Assembly (NCBI GenBank): GCA_024362935.1
Contig: JANCRA010000028.1
Location: forward strand, 5,554,501-5,618,500
DNA length: 64,000 nucleotides
Direction: 5' to 3'
DNA from: Setophaga petechia
Taxonomy: Eukaryota > Chordata > Aves > Passeriformes > Parulidae
The position numbers were made by a program, and so were the translations under genes. The notes under the pieces were generated by a model. It worked only from the letters and a program-made list of their open reading frames with translations, made no database searches and was not told the origin of the DNA. The number at the start of each line of letters is the position of its first letter. Within the stretch, counting starts at the first letter, position 1. Below, piece by piece: positions 1 to 11,830 of the stretch.

Positions 1-1669
1 GGGCGCGGGCGGAGGCTCCGGGCCGGGGCTGGGCGGGGCTGGAGCTCAGCCCCCTGTGTCCGTGCCTTGCAGGTGGCTCTCAAGCGCGTGGCCCGGGAGA
101 GCGTCCTGCGCTGGGACGAGCGCGTGAGTGAGCGGGGCCAGCGGGCCGGGGCGGGCCGGGGCGGGCAGGGATAAGGCCGGGGAGGGCCCCGAGGGAGGGC
201 GCCGAGGCACGGCGGCGGCGGCGGGCGTGGGCTCAGCGCGCGAGGCGGAGCGCGGCGGGCCCGCGGATGCCGAACGCCGGGGCCGGCTCCAGGCGGGGGG
301 ACAGCTGCCAAGCGTGCCCTGGGCGGGAGGGATCCCGAGCAGCACGGAGGCTGCCCGAGGGGGCACCGGGGCATGCCGGGCAGGGGGCAGTGGAGGCACA
401 GAGCAGCACCAGGCCTAGCGCAGGCAATGTCTCGTCCTCGCAGCCCGACGGCACCCGTGTTCCGCTGGAGATCGTGCTGATGGAGAAGGTGGGCTCCGGC
501 TGCCGCAGCATCATCCAGCTCCTGGACTGGTTCGAGCTGCCTGACAGCTTCGTGCTGGTCCTGGAGCGTCCGGAGCGGTCGCGGGATCTGCTGGAGCTGC
601 TGCGGGAGCAGCAGTTCCTGAGCGAGGAGGCGGCGCGCTGGCTTTTCTGCCAGGTGCTGGAGGCCGTGTGGCACTGCACCGCCTGCGGCGTCTGGCACGG
701 CGACATCAAGGCAGAGAACCTCCTCGTGGACCCGGACACTGGCAGCCTGAAGCTCATCGACTTCGGTTGCGGCACCTTCTTCCACGGCCACACCTGCAGG
801 GATGTTGCCGGTGAGCCCGCGGCCCGGGCCCTGCTGCCTCTGCCAGGCACTGCACCGTGCCATTCCCTCCTGGGCTGTGGGTGCGGCATTCAGCCGGCTG
901 CCGGCTGCCCCGTGCCCCGGGGCAGGTGCTGTGCCCCAGGAGCCGGCTGCTGGCCTTGCCGACAGAGGGGGGCTGCAAAAGCCAGGCCCCGGCCCCTCGG
1001 CTTGGCAGGCCTGCTTGGGCTTGTGCCGCTCTTCTGGCCTTCTCTGCCTTGCAGAGCGCTTTCCTGGCTTTGGCCAATTGTCTGCGGGTGCCGGGTGGCC
1101 TTGGGGGAAGTTGTGGCCGCAGGTGCGGGCCCTGCCTCTGGCAGGAGGCCGGCGCCAGGCTCTGGAAGGCAGCAGCCTGCGCCCGACCAGCGCCGCCTGT
1201 CTCCCCTAGGAACACGGATGTACTGCTCGCCCGAGTGGATCCGCCTGGGCTCCTACCGCAAGGAGCCGGCGACCATCTGGTCCCTGGGCGTGCTGCTCTA
1301 TGTCATGGTCTGCGGGTGCTTCCCCTTCCGGGACGACCATGACATCGTGTGGGGGCAGCTCTTCTTCTGGCGGCAGGTGTCTCCAGGTTGGTGTGGGCCT
1401 CAAGCACGCTGGGCTGGAGGAGGTGGCCGTGTCCTGCCGTGCCGCTGTCCCGCCAAGGGCAGCTCTGAGCACTCGCAGCCTGGCCCGGCTTCTGCGGGCA
1501 CTGCCGGGCGCGGCCGGGCAGGAGCCTCGTGCCAGTGAGCGGCGCTTTCTGCCTTCTCTCCCCAGAGTGCCAGCACCTGATCACCTGGTGTTTGGGCAAG
1601 CACCCCCTGGAGCGGGCCAATCTGGAGGACATCTGGCGCCACCCTTGGGTGTGGGGCTGGCGCCTTTGA
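1..1669 (+). CDS. PIM-like kinase copy A, 3' part only (cut by window edge)
   Basis: Only exons 4-7 are in the window: 73-123, 444-810, 1210-1386 and 1566-1669. The window begins in intron 3, so the membrane-anchor exon, exon 2 and the glycine-loop exon lie to the left. The visible exons encode the VALK lysine, alpha-C Glu, ERPE hinge, HGD catalytic loop, DFG, PEW motif and the short C-terminus ending in WGWRL. The kinase sequence equals that of copies B and C. The codon for the Ala in DIKAEN is GCA, as in B and C, whereas D-I have GCG. The poly(A) signal AATAAA is at 1733-1738. The copy is partial because of the window boundary; I see no break inside it. Confidence 0.88.
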
Positions 1670-1738
1670 TGCCCGGCTGGAGCCCCTGCAGCACCCAGTC
1701 ACCGAGTCCCACGCAGGACCGAGGGCCGGAAAAATAAA

Positions 1739-3445
1739 CCAGCCACCAACCCATTGCGGGCTGTCACGACTGGTCCTTGTTAGCAACTGCGGCTAAAGAA
1801 ACCTCTTGGCAAAAGGGGAAATCAGAGTGTTCCCTCCTGCCTTGGTCAAGGTTTTGATGCCTCTCCTCCATGTAGGTGGTTTTGTGTCTTCAAGCTCAGG
1901 CTGGAGTACTGCTAGGAGTGGCTTTAGCAAGGCGAGAAATGCAACAGTGAACCAACAGCTTCCCTTTCCAGCTGACAAAGCAACTTGGGTTCACCTGAAG
2001 TGCCACAAGGGCCTGTGTGTGCATTCCAAGGGCCACCGGGTGGCAGGAACAGAGACCTTGCTCCTCTCCAAAGCTGTAGAACAATTAGCAGTGGCAAAAT
2101 GTGATTTTGGGTTAAGCCCTGACAAAATTGTTCCTCATTCGTCCCCAGAAATGGGAAGCTGGGCTGGGCCTTTGACCTGCTGGGACTGCAGCGTTGTCAG
2201 TCATAGGCATGGAGCCCACGGGAAATGCTGAGGTGCTGGAGTCATTCCCATCATGCTGGGATCATTGTACCACCCCACCCCACCCCACCATCCCCCCCCC
2301 CCAAAAATAAAAAATCACGGTTTGCCCTGAAATGGCGGCTCCTCCTCACCCTGTTGGTCATTATGAGGGGACATTGGGCTCTGGCTGGGGGTGGAAATGC
2401 TCCCAAAGGGCCTTGAACTCCTGCGGGAATTGGTCCAGCAAGGAGGTGGCACTGAGCCTTTCAGGGAATTGTGGGGAAAGAGAAGGTCCCCTCTGAGCCT
2501 CCTTTTGTCCAGGATGACAGAAACTGTGCTTGGAATGACCGCCTTTGTTTGTATTTACAGAACCTGAGACGCACAGTGAGTGCTTCTGGGGAGGAGGGAG
2601 GTGTGTGGGGTATGCAGCCAACAAATAACGATGGTTAGTAATGGTTTTGTTGACCAACAGTGTAAAGGCCATTGCCATGGGCCTCATGGAGCTCATGGGC
2701 TCAGCAGCCACAGTCCCTGTGGAGATCAAGTCTGCCAGGCTCTCTGTGGGTGTCTGACACTCAGCTCAGCCCTCCGCGGCTCTGTAGCCTCGCCAGGGCC
2801 AGCAGGGTCCCGATGCCCAAAGGCACACAAAGCATCCTCCCAGCACAGGCTGAGCCACTCAGGGTGGCAGAATCCTGTGGCAATTCAGCTCTCTGAGCAT
2901 CCTCTCTGCTTTTAGACGGTCCCAGTGCCCTTGTCCCACAGACATTGGCTCTGCCAAGTACCACTGCCTTCTCTAGGTGCTGACGGGCATCAAACAGTGG
3001 AGGCACTGTGCTGTGAGGGACAGCGATCTTTTATTTGGGGTGGCTGGGGACAAGCTGGACCAGAATAAATAGCCATGAGATGTGGCTTTGGATGGGATTC
3101 ATCCCGATACGTCCCAGTGGGATCCCCTTCAAACATGTAGCCAAGGTCCTGAAAGCCCAAGGAGGTCCATGCTGGCTCAGGGCTCTCCAGCTGTATGTGA
3201 CTTGAAAGGAAGGCTTTGGAACTATCCAGGAAACTCCATCCTTTCAATCAAACCATGATAGCAGGAAAAATGAAGGGAAGGTCATCGTGGGCACTACTGG
3301 GAAGTGATGGAAAGACACAACAGCCAGCCATGGGGGGAGGCGGGGCCATGATGGCACCCAGGGGAGGAGCCCTGCGGTGGGGCAGGTCTGTGGTGTCACA
3401 CACTGTCCTGGCCACAGCACTGTGACATCATTGTGCCTATATGCC
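1739..3445. other. Array spacer between copies A and B (type spacer)
   Basis: This 1.7-kb spacer separates the poly(A) signal of one gene from the TATA box of the next. It recurs at 6820-8525, 11900-13606, 16981-18686, 22061-23766, 27141-28846, 32222-33927 and 37303-39008. It is less GC-rich than the genes. It holds a CCCCA repeat and C-run at about 2269-2302, then an A-rich stretch. A possible splice acceptor ends at 2560 and is followed 15 bases later by GTGAGT (2576-2581). A GC box (GGAGGCGGGGCC) lies near 3340. The short open frames on both strands match no family I recognise. I see no gene I can support, although the splice-like signals could be remnants of an older neighbour carried along in the duplication. 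Confidence 0.6.
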
Positions 3446-3452
3446 TATATAA
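3446..3452 (+). promoter_or_regulatory. TATA box, copy B promoter
   Basis: TATATAA lies 43 bp before the first-exon ATG. Initiation about 30 bp downstream would leave a 5' UTR of only 10-13 bases. A CRE-like TGACATCA (3423-3430) sits 15 bp upstream of the TATA box. A TGTCACA at about 3394 mirrors the TGTGACA at 3421. The 8-bp GCCTATAT occurs twice in tandem around the TATA box. The arrangement is identical in all eight complete units. Confidence 0.8.
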
Positions 3453-3488
3453 TCCGGGCCAGCCCCCGCAGCTGCCAGTGCAGTTGCG

Positions 3489-6400
3489 ATGGTGCGTGCC
3501 GGAGCCATGGGTGACGGTTACGCACCTTTGACTGCGCTTGTCCTGCTGCTGGCCGTCGTGGCTGTCTGCTGGGCCCTTGGCCTCTGGCAGCCATGGAGGC
3601 GGCAAGCAGGGACAGCGAAGAGGCGCAAGCGCCCCGGGGTCCGGCCCAGAGGCTCACGCAGGAACCGGGGAGCCCCTGCGGCTCCCAGGCCCTGCAGGCC
3701 TCGGGCTACCCCTCGCAAGCGGCCAGGTGCTCCCGCCAGCACCCTGGGCAGCTCCTGCAGCTGCGGCCCCTGCGTGGCAGTGGGCCGAGAGCTGCAGGAA
3801 CTGATGCAGCTGCTCTGGGCTGGCAGTGGGACATCTGAGCCGCTCTACTCTGGGATGTGGCAGGCCCTGTGGAAAGAGCTGCGGGAGCTGGTGAGGCGAG
3901 GCCACCTGCCCTGCTGTGGCTCGTCCCGCTCCCCCAGGCGCCGCCATCCCATGAGGAGGCAGCTCCCAGGAAGAGTCTCCGTCCCTGGGAGGGCCTCGAG
4001 CCTTGCAAGGATGGCACGGCAGACGACACCCGCCATCCTTGCAAGAAGCTCAGGCTGTCAGAGATCCTCCGTCCTGCCAGGAGCCTCGGCTACCTCTGAC
4101 AGCCTCCATGCTTCAGAGAGGCTCAGTGAGACCTGTCAGCCTGCAGCAAGTGCAGAGCCCGCGGACAGGTCTCCCGGCTCCCTTGGACCCCTGGACTTGG
4201 ACAAGACGGGCACAACCCTGAGCGTTGTCGTGGCCAGGGAAAGCCCGGGAGTCCAAGTGGGAGCCCAGCCCGATGCAGGGGAGCCATCTCAGGAGCAGGT
4301 GGCTCGGGAGCAGCAAGCGTCCTGCAGCCGGCACTTGTCGGCCCACAGCTGCCAGGACGCTGTGCCGGCTGTGCCAGCGGGCTGCAGCCCGTGCCGGGTG
4401 GAGGAGACGAGCCTCGAGACACCTGGGCACCTCCATCTCGAGGAAGCTGCTCCGAGACAGCCACCGACTCCCAAGGAGGCCCTAATAGAAGGTGAGATCT
4501 TCTGAGGAGCTGTCTGCAGCTCCCCTGGGGCTCTTCAGGGCCATTGCCAGGCCAGGCCCTCTGAGAGCAGCCTAGTCCCTGGCTGTTCTCAGTGCCTCTG
4601 ATGGCTTCAAAAATCCCCTGCGTGGTTTGCAGCTGCTCCTGGGACCCCCCTGCGCGACAGCTCGGGCTGCAGCCCCGGCCGCGCACAAGAGCAGAGCGCA
4701 GGCCACGAGGCCGGGGCCAGCGCCGGTGCCGCCGTGCCCCCCTGCAGCGGGGCTCCTGCAGCCGCCTGTGCGCGCTGCCCGGGCCCGGCCGTGCCGCTCG
4801 CCAGCCCCTCGGCTGCAGGGCGGTGGCCGCTGCCCGGCGCGCGGCAGGGAGCAGGTGAGAGCAGCGCGGCCCGCGGGGGCCGGCCCCTGCCCTGGCGGGT
4901 ACTGGGCGGGGGGGGTTCCTGGGCGCAGCGCTGACGCCTCGCTCTCGGCCTTTTGCAGGGCAAAAGAAGGAGCTGCAGGAGCTCTACCAGCTGGGCCCGC
5001 AGCTGGGCAGGGGCGGCTTCGGCACCGTTTTCGCGGGCAGCCGCCTGGCGGACGGTAGCCCGGTAAGTGGGCGGCACGGGCGGGCGCGGGCGGAGGCTCC
5101 GGGCCGGGGCTGGGCGGGGCTGGAGCTCAGCCCCCTGTGTCCGTGCCTTGCAGGTGGCTCTCAAGCGCGTGGCCCGGGAGAGCGTCCTGCGCTGGGACGA
5201 GCGCGTGAGTGAGCGGGGCCAGCGGGCCGGGGCGGGCCGGGGCGGGCAGGGATAAGGCCGGGGAGGGCCCCGAGGGAGGGCGCCGAGGCACGGCGGCGGC
5301 GGCGGGCGTGGGCTCAGCGCGCGAGGCGGAGCGCGGCGGGCCCGCGGATGCCGAACGCCGGGGCCGGCTCCAGGCGGGGGGACAGCTGCCAAGCGTGCCC
5401 TGGGCGGGAGGGATCCCGAGCAGCACGGAGGCTGCCCGAGGGGGCACCGGGGCATGCCGGGCAGGGGGCAGTGGAGGCACAGAGCAGCACCAGGCCTAGC
5501 GCAGGCAATGTCTCGTCCTCGCAGCCCGACGGCACCCGTGTTCCGCTGGAGATCGTGCTGATGGAGAAGGTGGGCTCCGGCTGCCGCAGCATCATCCAGC
5601 TCCTGGACTGGTTCGAGCTGCCTGACAGCTTCGTGCTGGTCCTGGAGCGTCCGGAGCGGTCGCGGGATCTGCTGGAGCTGCTGCGGGAGCAGCAGTTCCT
5701 GAGCGAGGAGGCGGCGCGCTGGCTTTTCTGCCAGGTGCTGGAGGCCGTGTGGCACTGCACCGCCTGCGGCGTCTGGCACGGCGACATCAAGGCAGAGAAC
5801 CTCCTCGTGGACCCGGACACTGGCAGCCTGAAGCTCATCGACTTCGGTTGCGGCACCTTCTTCCACGGCCACACCTGCAGGGATGTTGCCGGTGAGCCCG
5901 CGGCCCGGGCCCTGCTGCCTCTGCCAGGCACTGCACCGTGCCATTCCCTCCTGGGCTGTGGGTGCGGCATTCAGCCGGCTGCCGGCTGCCCCGTGCCCCG
6001 GGGCAGGTGCTGTGCCCCAGGAGCCGGCTGCTGGCCTTGCCGACAGAGGGGGGCTGCAAAAGCCAGGCCCCGGCCCCTCGGCTTGGCAGGCCTGCTTGGG
6101 CTTGTGCCGCTCTTCTGGCCTTCTCTGCCTTGCAGAGCGCTTTCCTGGCTTTGGCCAATTGTCTGCGGGTGCCGGGTGGCCTTGGGGGAAGTTGTGGCCG
6201 CAGGTGCGGGCCCTGCCTCTGGCAGGAGGCCGGCGCCAGGCTCTGGAAGGCAGCAGCCTGCGCCCGACCAGCGCCGCCTGTCTCCCCTAGGAACACGGAT
6301 GTACTGCTCGCCCGAGTGGATCCGCCTGGGCTCCTACCGCAAGGAGCCGGCGACCATCTGGTCCCTGGGCGTGCTGCTCTATGTCATGGTCTGCGGGTGC

Positions 6401-6750
6401 TTCCCCTTCCGGGACGACCATGACATCGTGTGGGGGCAGCTCTTCTTCTGGCGGCAGGTGTCTCCAGGTTGGTGTGGGCCTCAAGCACGCTGGGCTGGAG
6501 GAGGTGGCCGTGTCCTGCCGTGCCGCTGTCCCGCCAAGGGCAGCTCTGAGCACTCGCAGCCTGGCCCGGCTTCTGCGGGCACTGCCGGGCGCGGCCGGGC
6601 AGGAGCCTCGTGCCAGTGAGCGGCGCTTTCTGCCTTCTCTCCCCAGAGTGCCAGCACCTGATCACCTGGTGTTTGGGCAAGCACCCCCTGGAGCGGGCCA
6701 ATCTGGAGGACATCTGGCGCCACCCTTGGGTGTGGGGCTGGCGCCTTTGA
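3489..6750 (+). CDS. PIM-like kinase copy B, predicted membrane-anchored (675 aa)
   Basis: Exons: 3489-4491, 4633-4854, 4959-5062, 5154-5204, 5525-5891, 6291-6467, 6647-6750, all with GT-AG borders and intron phases 1,1,0,0,1,1. Exon 1 encodes residues 1-334: a short N-terminus, a hydrophobic segment at about 14-33, then a basic run (about 37-60), a helix-prone stretch (about 100-140) and a low-complexity tail. The positive charge after the segment predicts a cytosolic kinase. Exon 2 (about 335-408) is Pro/Ala/Cys-rich. Exons 3-7 match PIM1 exons 2-6: glycine loop 425-432, K447, E469, hinge ERPE 501-504, HGD 545-547, DFG 566-568, PEW 590-592. PIM kinases are cytosolic Ser/Thr kinases acting in survival and growth signalling; the role here is unknown. 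HGD replaces HRD. Exons 2-4 have no kinase-frame ATG, so exon 1 must supply the start. Both ATGs (residues 1 and 7) have good context. Copy-specific exon 1 residues: Q125, A208. Poly(A) signal 6814-6819. Confidence 0.85.
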
Positions 6751-8525
6751 TGCCCGGCTGGAGCCCCTGCAGCACCCAGTCACCGAGTCCCACGCAGGAC
6801 CGAGGGCCGGAAAAATAAACCAGCCACCAACCCATTGCGGGCTGTCACGACTGGTCCTTGTTAGCAACTGCGGCTAAAGAAACCTCTTGGCAAAAGGGGA
6901 AATCAGAGTGTTCCCTCCTGCCTTGGTCAAGGTTTTGATGCCTCTCCTCCATGTAGGTGGTTTTGTGTCTTCAAGCTCAGGCTGGAGTACTGCTAGGAGT
7001 GGCTTTAGCAAGGCGAGAAATGCAACAGTGAACCAACAGCTTCCCTTTCCAGCTGACAAAGCAACTTGGGTTCACCTGAAGTGCCACAAGGGCCTGTGTG
7101 TGCATTCCAAGGGCCACCGGGTGGCAGGAACAGAGACCTTGCTCCTCTCCAAAGCTGTAGAACAATTAGCAGTGGCAAAATGTGATTTTGGGTTAAGCCC
7201 TGACAAAATTGTTCCTCATTCGTCCCCAGAAATGGGAAGCTGGGCTGGGCCTTTGACCTGCTGGGACTGCAGCGTTGTCAGTCATAGGCATGGAGCCCAC
7301 GGGAAATGCTGAGGTGCTGGAGTCATTCCCATCATGCTGGGATCATTGTACCACCCCACCCCACCCCACCATCCCCCCCCCCAAAAATAAAAAATCACGG
7401 TTTGCCCTGAAATGGCGGCTCCTCCTCACCCTGTTGGTCATTATGAGGGGACATTGGGCTCTGGCTGGGGGTGGAAATGCTCCCAAAGGGCCTTGAACTC
7501 CTGCGGGAATTGGTCCAGCAAGGAGGTGGCACTGAGCCTTTCAGGGAATTGTGGGGAAAGAGAAGGTCCCCTCTGAGCCTCCTTTTGTCCAGGATGACAG
7601 AAACTGTGCTTGGAATGACCGCCTTTGTTTGTATTTACAGAACCTGAGACGCACAGTGAGTGCTTCTGGGGAGGAGGGAGGTGTGTGGGGTATGCAGCCA
7701 ACAAATAACGATGGTTAGTAATGGTTTTGTTGACCAACAGTGTAAAGGCCATTGCCATGGGCCTCATGGAGCTCATGGGCTCAGCAGCCACAGTCCCTGT
7801 GGAGATCAAGTCTGCCAGGCTCTCTGTGGGTGTCTGACACTCAGCTCAGCCCTCCGCGGCTCTGTAGCCTCGCCAGGGCCAGCAGGGTCCCGATGCCCAA
7901 AGGCACACAAAGCATCCTCCCAGCACAGGCTGAGCCACTCAGGGTGGCAGAATCCTGTGGCAATTCAGCTCTCTGAGCATCCTCTCTGCTTTTAGACGGT
8001 CCCAGTGCCCTTGTCCCACAGACATTGGCTCTGCCAAGTACCACTGCCTTCTCTAGGTGCTGACGGGCATCAAACAGTGGAGGCACTGTGCTGTGAGGGA
8101 CAGCGATCTTTTATTTGGGGTGGCTGGGGACAAGCTGGACCAGAATAAATAGCCATGAGATGTGGCTTTGGATGGGATTCATCCCGATACGTCCCAGTGG
8201 GATCCCCTTCAAACATGTAGCCAAGGTCCTGAAAGCCCAAGGAGGTCCATGCTGGCTCAGGGCTCTCCAGCTGTATGTGACTTGAAAGGAAGGCTTTGGA
8301 ACTATCCAGGAAACTCCATCCTTTCAATCAAACCATGATAGCAGGAAAAATGAAGGGAAGGTCATCGTGGGCACTACTGGGAAGTGATGGAAAGACACAA
8401 CAGCCAGCCATGGGGGGAGGCGGGGCCATGATGGCACCCAGGGGAGGAGCCCTGCGGTGGGGCAGGTCTGTGGTGTCACACACTGTCCTGGCCACAGCAC
8501 TGTGACATCATTGTGCCTATATGCC

Positions 8526-8532
8526 TATATAA
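8526..8532 (+). promoter_or_regulatory. TATA box, copy C promoter
   Basis: TATATAA lies 43 bp before the ATG at 8569, with the same upstream CRE-like element as copy B. Confidence 0.78.
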
Positions 8533-8568
8533 TCCGGGCCAGCCCCCGCAGCTGCCAGTGCAGTTGCG

Positions 8569-11500
8569 ATGGTGCGTGCCGGAGCCATGGGTGACGGTTA
8601 CGCACCTTTGACTGCGCTTGTCCTGCTGCTGGCCGTCGTGGCTGTCTGCTGGGCCCTTGGCCTCTGGCAGCCATGGAGGCGGCAAGCAGGGACAGCGAAG
8701 AGGCGCAAGCGCCCCGGGGTCCGGCCCAGAGGCTCACGCAGGAACCGGGGAGCCCCTGCGGCTCCCAGGCCCTGCAGGCCTCGGGCTACCCCTCGCAAGC
8801 GGCCAGGTGCTCCCGCCAGCACCCTGGGCAGCTCCTGCAGCTGCGGCCCCTGCGTGGCAGTGGGCCGAGAGCTGCAGGAACTGATGCAGCTGCTCTGGGC
8901 TGGCAGTGGGACATCTGAGCCGCTCTACTCTGGGATGTGGCGGGCCCTGTGGAAAGAGCTGCGGGAGCTGGTGAGGCGAGGCCACCTGCCCTGCTGTGGC
9001 TCGTCCCGCTCCCCCAGGCGCCGCCATCCCATGAGGAGGCAGCTCCCAGGAAGAGTCTCCATCCCTGGGAGGGCCTCGAGCCTTGCAAGGATGGCACGGC
9101 AGACGACACCCGCCATCCTTGCAAGAAGCTCAGGCTGTCAGAGATCCTCCGTCCTGCCAGGAGCCTCGGCTACCTCTGACAGCCTCCATCCTTCAGAGAG
9201 GCTCAGTGAGACCTGTCAGCCTGCAGCAAGTGCAGAGCCCGCGGACAGGTCTCCCGGCTCCCTTGGACCCCTGGACTTGGACAAGACGGGCGCAACCCTG
9301 AGCGTTGTCGTGGCCAGGGAAAGCCCGGGAGTCCAAGTGGGAGCCCAGCCCGATGCAGGGGAGCCATCTCAGGAGCAGGTGGCTCGGGAGCAGCAAGCGT
9401 CCTGCAGCCGGCACTTGTCGGCCCACAGCTGCCAGGACGCTGTGCCGGCTGTGCCAGCGGGCTGCAGCCCGTGCCGGGTGGAGGAGACGAGCCTCGAGAC
9501 ACCTGGGCACCTCCATCTCGAGGAAGCTGCTCCGAGACAGCCACCGACTCCCAAGGAGGCCCTAATAGAAGGTGAGATCTTCTGAGGAGCTGTCTGCAGC
9601 TCCCCTGGGGCTCTTCAGGGCCATTGCCAGGCCAGGCCCTCTGAGAGCAGCCTAGTCCCTGGCTGTTCTCAGTGCCTCTGATGGCTTCAAAAATCCCCTG
9701 CGTGGTTTGCAGCTGCTCCTGGGACCCCCCTGCGCGACAGCTCGGGCTGCAGCCCCGGCCGCGCACAAGAGCAGAGCGCAGGCCACGAGGCCGGGGCCAG
9801 CGCCGGTGCCGCCGTGCCCCCCTGCAGCGGGGCTCCTGCAGCCGCCTGTGCGCGCTGCCCGGGCCCGGCCGTGCCGCTCGCCAGCCCCTCGGCTGCAGGG
9901 CGGTGGCCGCTGCCCGGCGCGCGGCAGGGAGCAGGTGAGAGCAGCGCGGCCCGCGGGGGCCGGCCCCTGCCCTGGCGGGTACTGGGCGGGGGGGGTTCCT
10001 GGGCGCAGCGCTGACGCCTCGCTCTCGGCCTTTTGCAGGGCAAAAGAAGGAGCTGCAGGAGCTCTACCAGCTGGGCCCGCAGCTGGGCAGGGGCGGCTTC
10101 GGCACCGTTTTCGCGGGCAGCCGCCTGGCGGACGGTAGCCCGGTAAGTGGGCGGCACGGGCGGGCGCGGGCGGAGGCTCCGGGCCGGGGCTGGGCGGGGC
10201 TGGAGCTCAGCCCCCTGTGTCCGTGCCTTGCAGGTGGCTCTCAAGCGCGTGGCCCGGGAGAGCGTCCTGCGCTGGGACGAGCGCGTGAGTGAGCGGGGCC
10301 AGCGGGCCGGGGCGGGCCGGGGCGGGCAGGGATAAGGCCGGGGAGGGCCCCGAGGGAGGGCGCCGAGGCACGGCGGGGGCGGCGGGCGTGGGCTCAGCGC
10401 GCGAGGCGGAGCGCGGCGGGCCCGCGGATGCCGAACGCCGGGGCCGGCTCCAGGCGGGGGGACAGCTGCCAAGCGTGCCCTGGGCGGGAGGGATCCCGAG
10501 CAGCACGGAGGCTGCCCGAGGGGGCACCGGGGCATGCCGGGCAGGGGGCAGTGGAGGCACAGAGCAGCACCAGGCCTAGCGCAGGCAATGTCTCGTCCTC
10601 GCAGCCCGACGGCACCCGTGTTCCGCTGGAGATCGTGCTGATGGAGAAGGTGGGCTCCGGCTGCCGCAGCATCATCCAGCTCCTGGACTGGTTCGAGCTG
10701 CCTGACAGCTTCGTGCTGGTCCTGGAGCGTCCGGAGCGGTCGCGGGATCTGCTGGAGCTGCTGCGGGAGCAGCAGTTCCTGAGCGAGGAGGCGGCGCGCT
10801 GGCTTTTCTGCCAGGTGCTGGAGGCCGTGTGGCACTGCACCGCCTGCGGCGTCTGGCACGGCGACATCAAGGCAGAGAACCTCCTCGTGGACCCGGACAC
10901 TGGCAGCCTGAAGCTCATCGACTTCGGTTGCGGCACCTTCTTCCACGGCCACACCTGCAGGGATGTTGCCGGTGAGCCCGCGGCCCGGGCCCTGCTGCCT
11001 CTGCCAGGCACTGCACCGTGCCATTCCCTCCTGGGCTGTGGGTGCGGCATTCAGCCGGCTGCCGGCTGCCCCGTGCCCCGGGGCAGGTGCTGTGCCCCAG
11101 GAGCCGGCTGCTGGCCTTGCCGACAGAGGGGGGCTGCAAAAGCCAGGCCCCGGCCCCTCGGCTTGGCAGGCCTGCTTGGGCTTGTGCCGCTCTTCTGGCC
11201 TTCTCTGCCTTGCAGAGCGCTTTCCTGGCTTTGGCCAATTGCCTGCGGGTGCCGGGTGGCCTTGGGGGAAGTTGTGGCCGCAGGTGCGGGCCCTGCCTCT
11301 GGCAGGAGGCCGGCGCCAGGCTCTGGAAGGCAGCAGCCTGCGCCCGACCAGCGCCGCCTGTCTCCCCTAGGAACACGGATGTACTGCTCGCCCGAGTGGA
11401 TCCGCCTGGGCTCCTACCGCAAGGAGCCGGCGACCATCTGGTCCCTGGGCGTGCTGCTCTATGTCATGGTCTGCGGGTGCTTCCCCTTCCGGGACGACCA

Positions 11501-11830
11501 TGACATCGTGTGGGGGCAGCTCTTCTTCTGGCGGCAGGTGTCTCCAGGTTGGTGTGGGCCTCAAGCACGCTGGGCTGGAGGAGGTGGCCGTGTCCTGCCG
11601 TGCCGCTGTCCCGCCAAGGGCAGCTCTGAGCACTCGCAGCCTGGCCCGGCTTCTGCGGGCACTGCCGGGCGCGGCCGGGCAGGAGCCTCGTGCCAGTGAG
11701 CGGCGCTTTCTGCCTTCTCTCCCCAGAGTGCCAGCACCTGATCACCTGGTGTTTGGGCAAGCACCCCCTGGAGCGGGCCAATCTGGAGGACATCTGGCGC
11801 CACCCTTGGGTGTGGGGCTGGCGCCTTTGA
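8569..11830 (+). CDS. PIM-like kinase copy C, predicted membrane-anchored (675 aa)
   Basis: Exons: 8569-9571, 9713-9934, 10039-10142, 10234-10284, 10605-10971, 11371-11547, 11727-11830. The frame is open through every junction. It differs from copy B at four exon 1 residues, all amino-acid changes: Q125R, V165I, A208P and T242A. The kinase residues are the same as in B, and the Ala550 codon is GCA as in A and B. Intron 4 has the TAG trinucleotide (near 10578) found in A and B but lost in D-I, which makes this copy the boundary between two sequence groups. Poly(A) signal 11894-11899. Confidence 0.85.

Noticed and set aside
267..1538. 423-codon frame containing kinase exon 5 plus introns, repeated in each unit
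   Set aside because: It runs through intron 4 and intron 5 without stops only because the DNA is GC-rich. The true kinase exon 5 is bounded by AG and GT signals that match PIM1 exon borders, and the conserved C-terminal exons lie outside its frame.
1798..2231. 141-codon frame in the spacer
   Set aside because: It has no recognisable domain and no promoter, and it overlaps opposing frames of similar length. Conservation among copies is uninformative because the whole unit is conserved.
3489..4505. Exon 1 as a stand-alone 338-residue single-exon gene ending at the TGA at 4503
   Set aside because: Possible, but a consensus donor lies just before the stop, and the frame continues through two more exons into a kinase that lacks any other start. 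No poly(A) signal follows the TGA.
4601..4858. ATG at 4601 as an alternative first exon for the kinase, reading into exon 2
   Set aside because: It reads exon 2 in a frame that does not lead into the glycine-loop exon, so it cannot make the kinase.
4607..5944. 445-codon (up to 608 in copy I) frame on the - strand of each unit
   Set aside because: It is antisense to the kinase exons, is Pro/Arg/Ala-rich, has no domain, and its C-terminal end changes with intron indels. It is a product of the GC-rich codons on the other strand.
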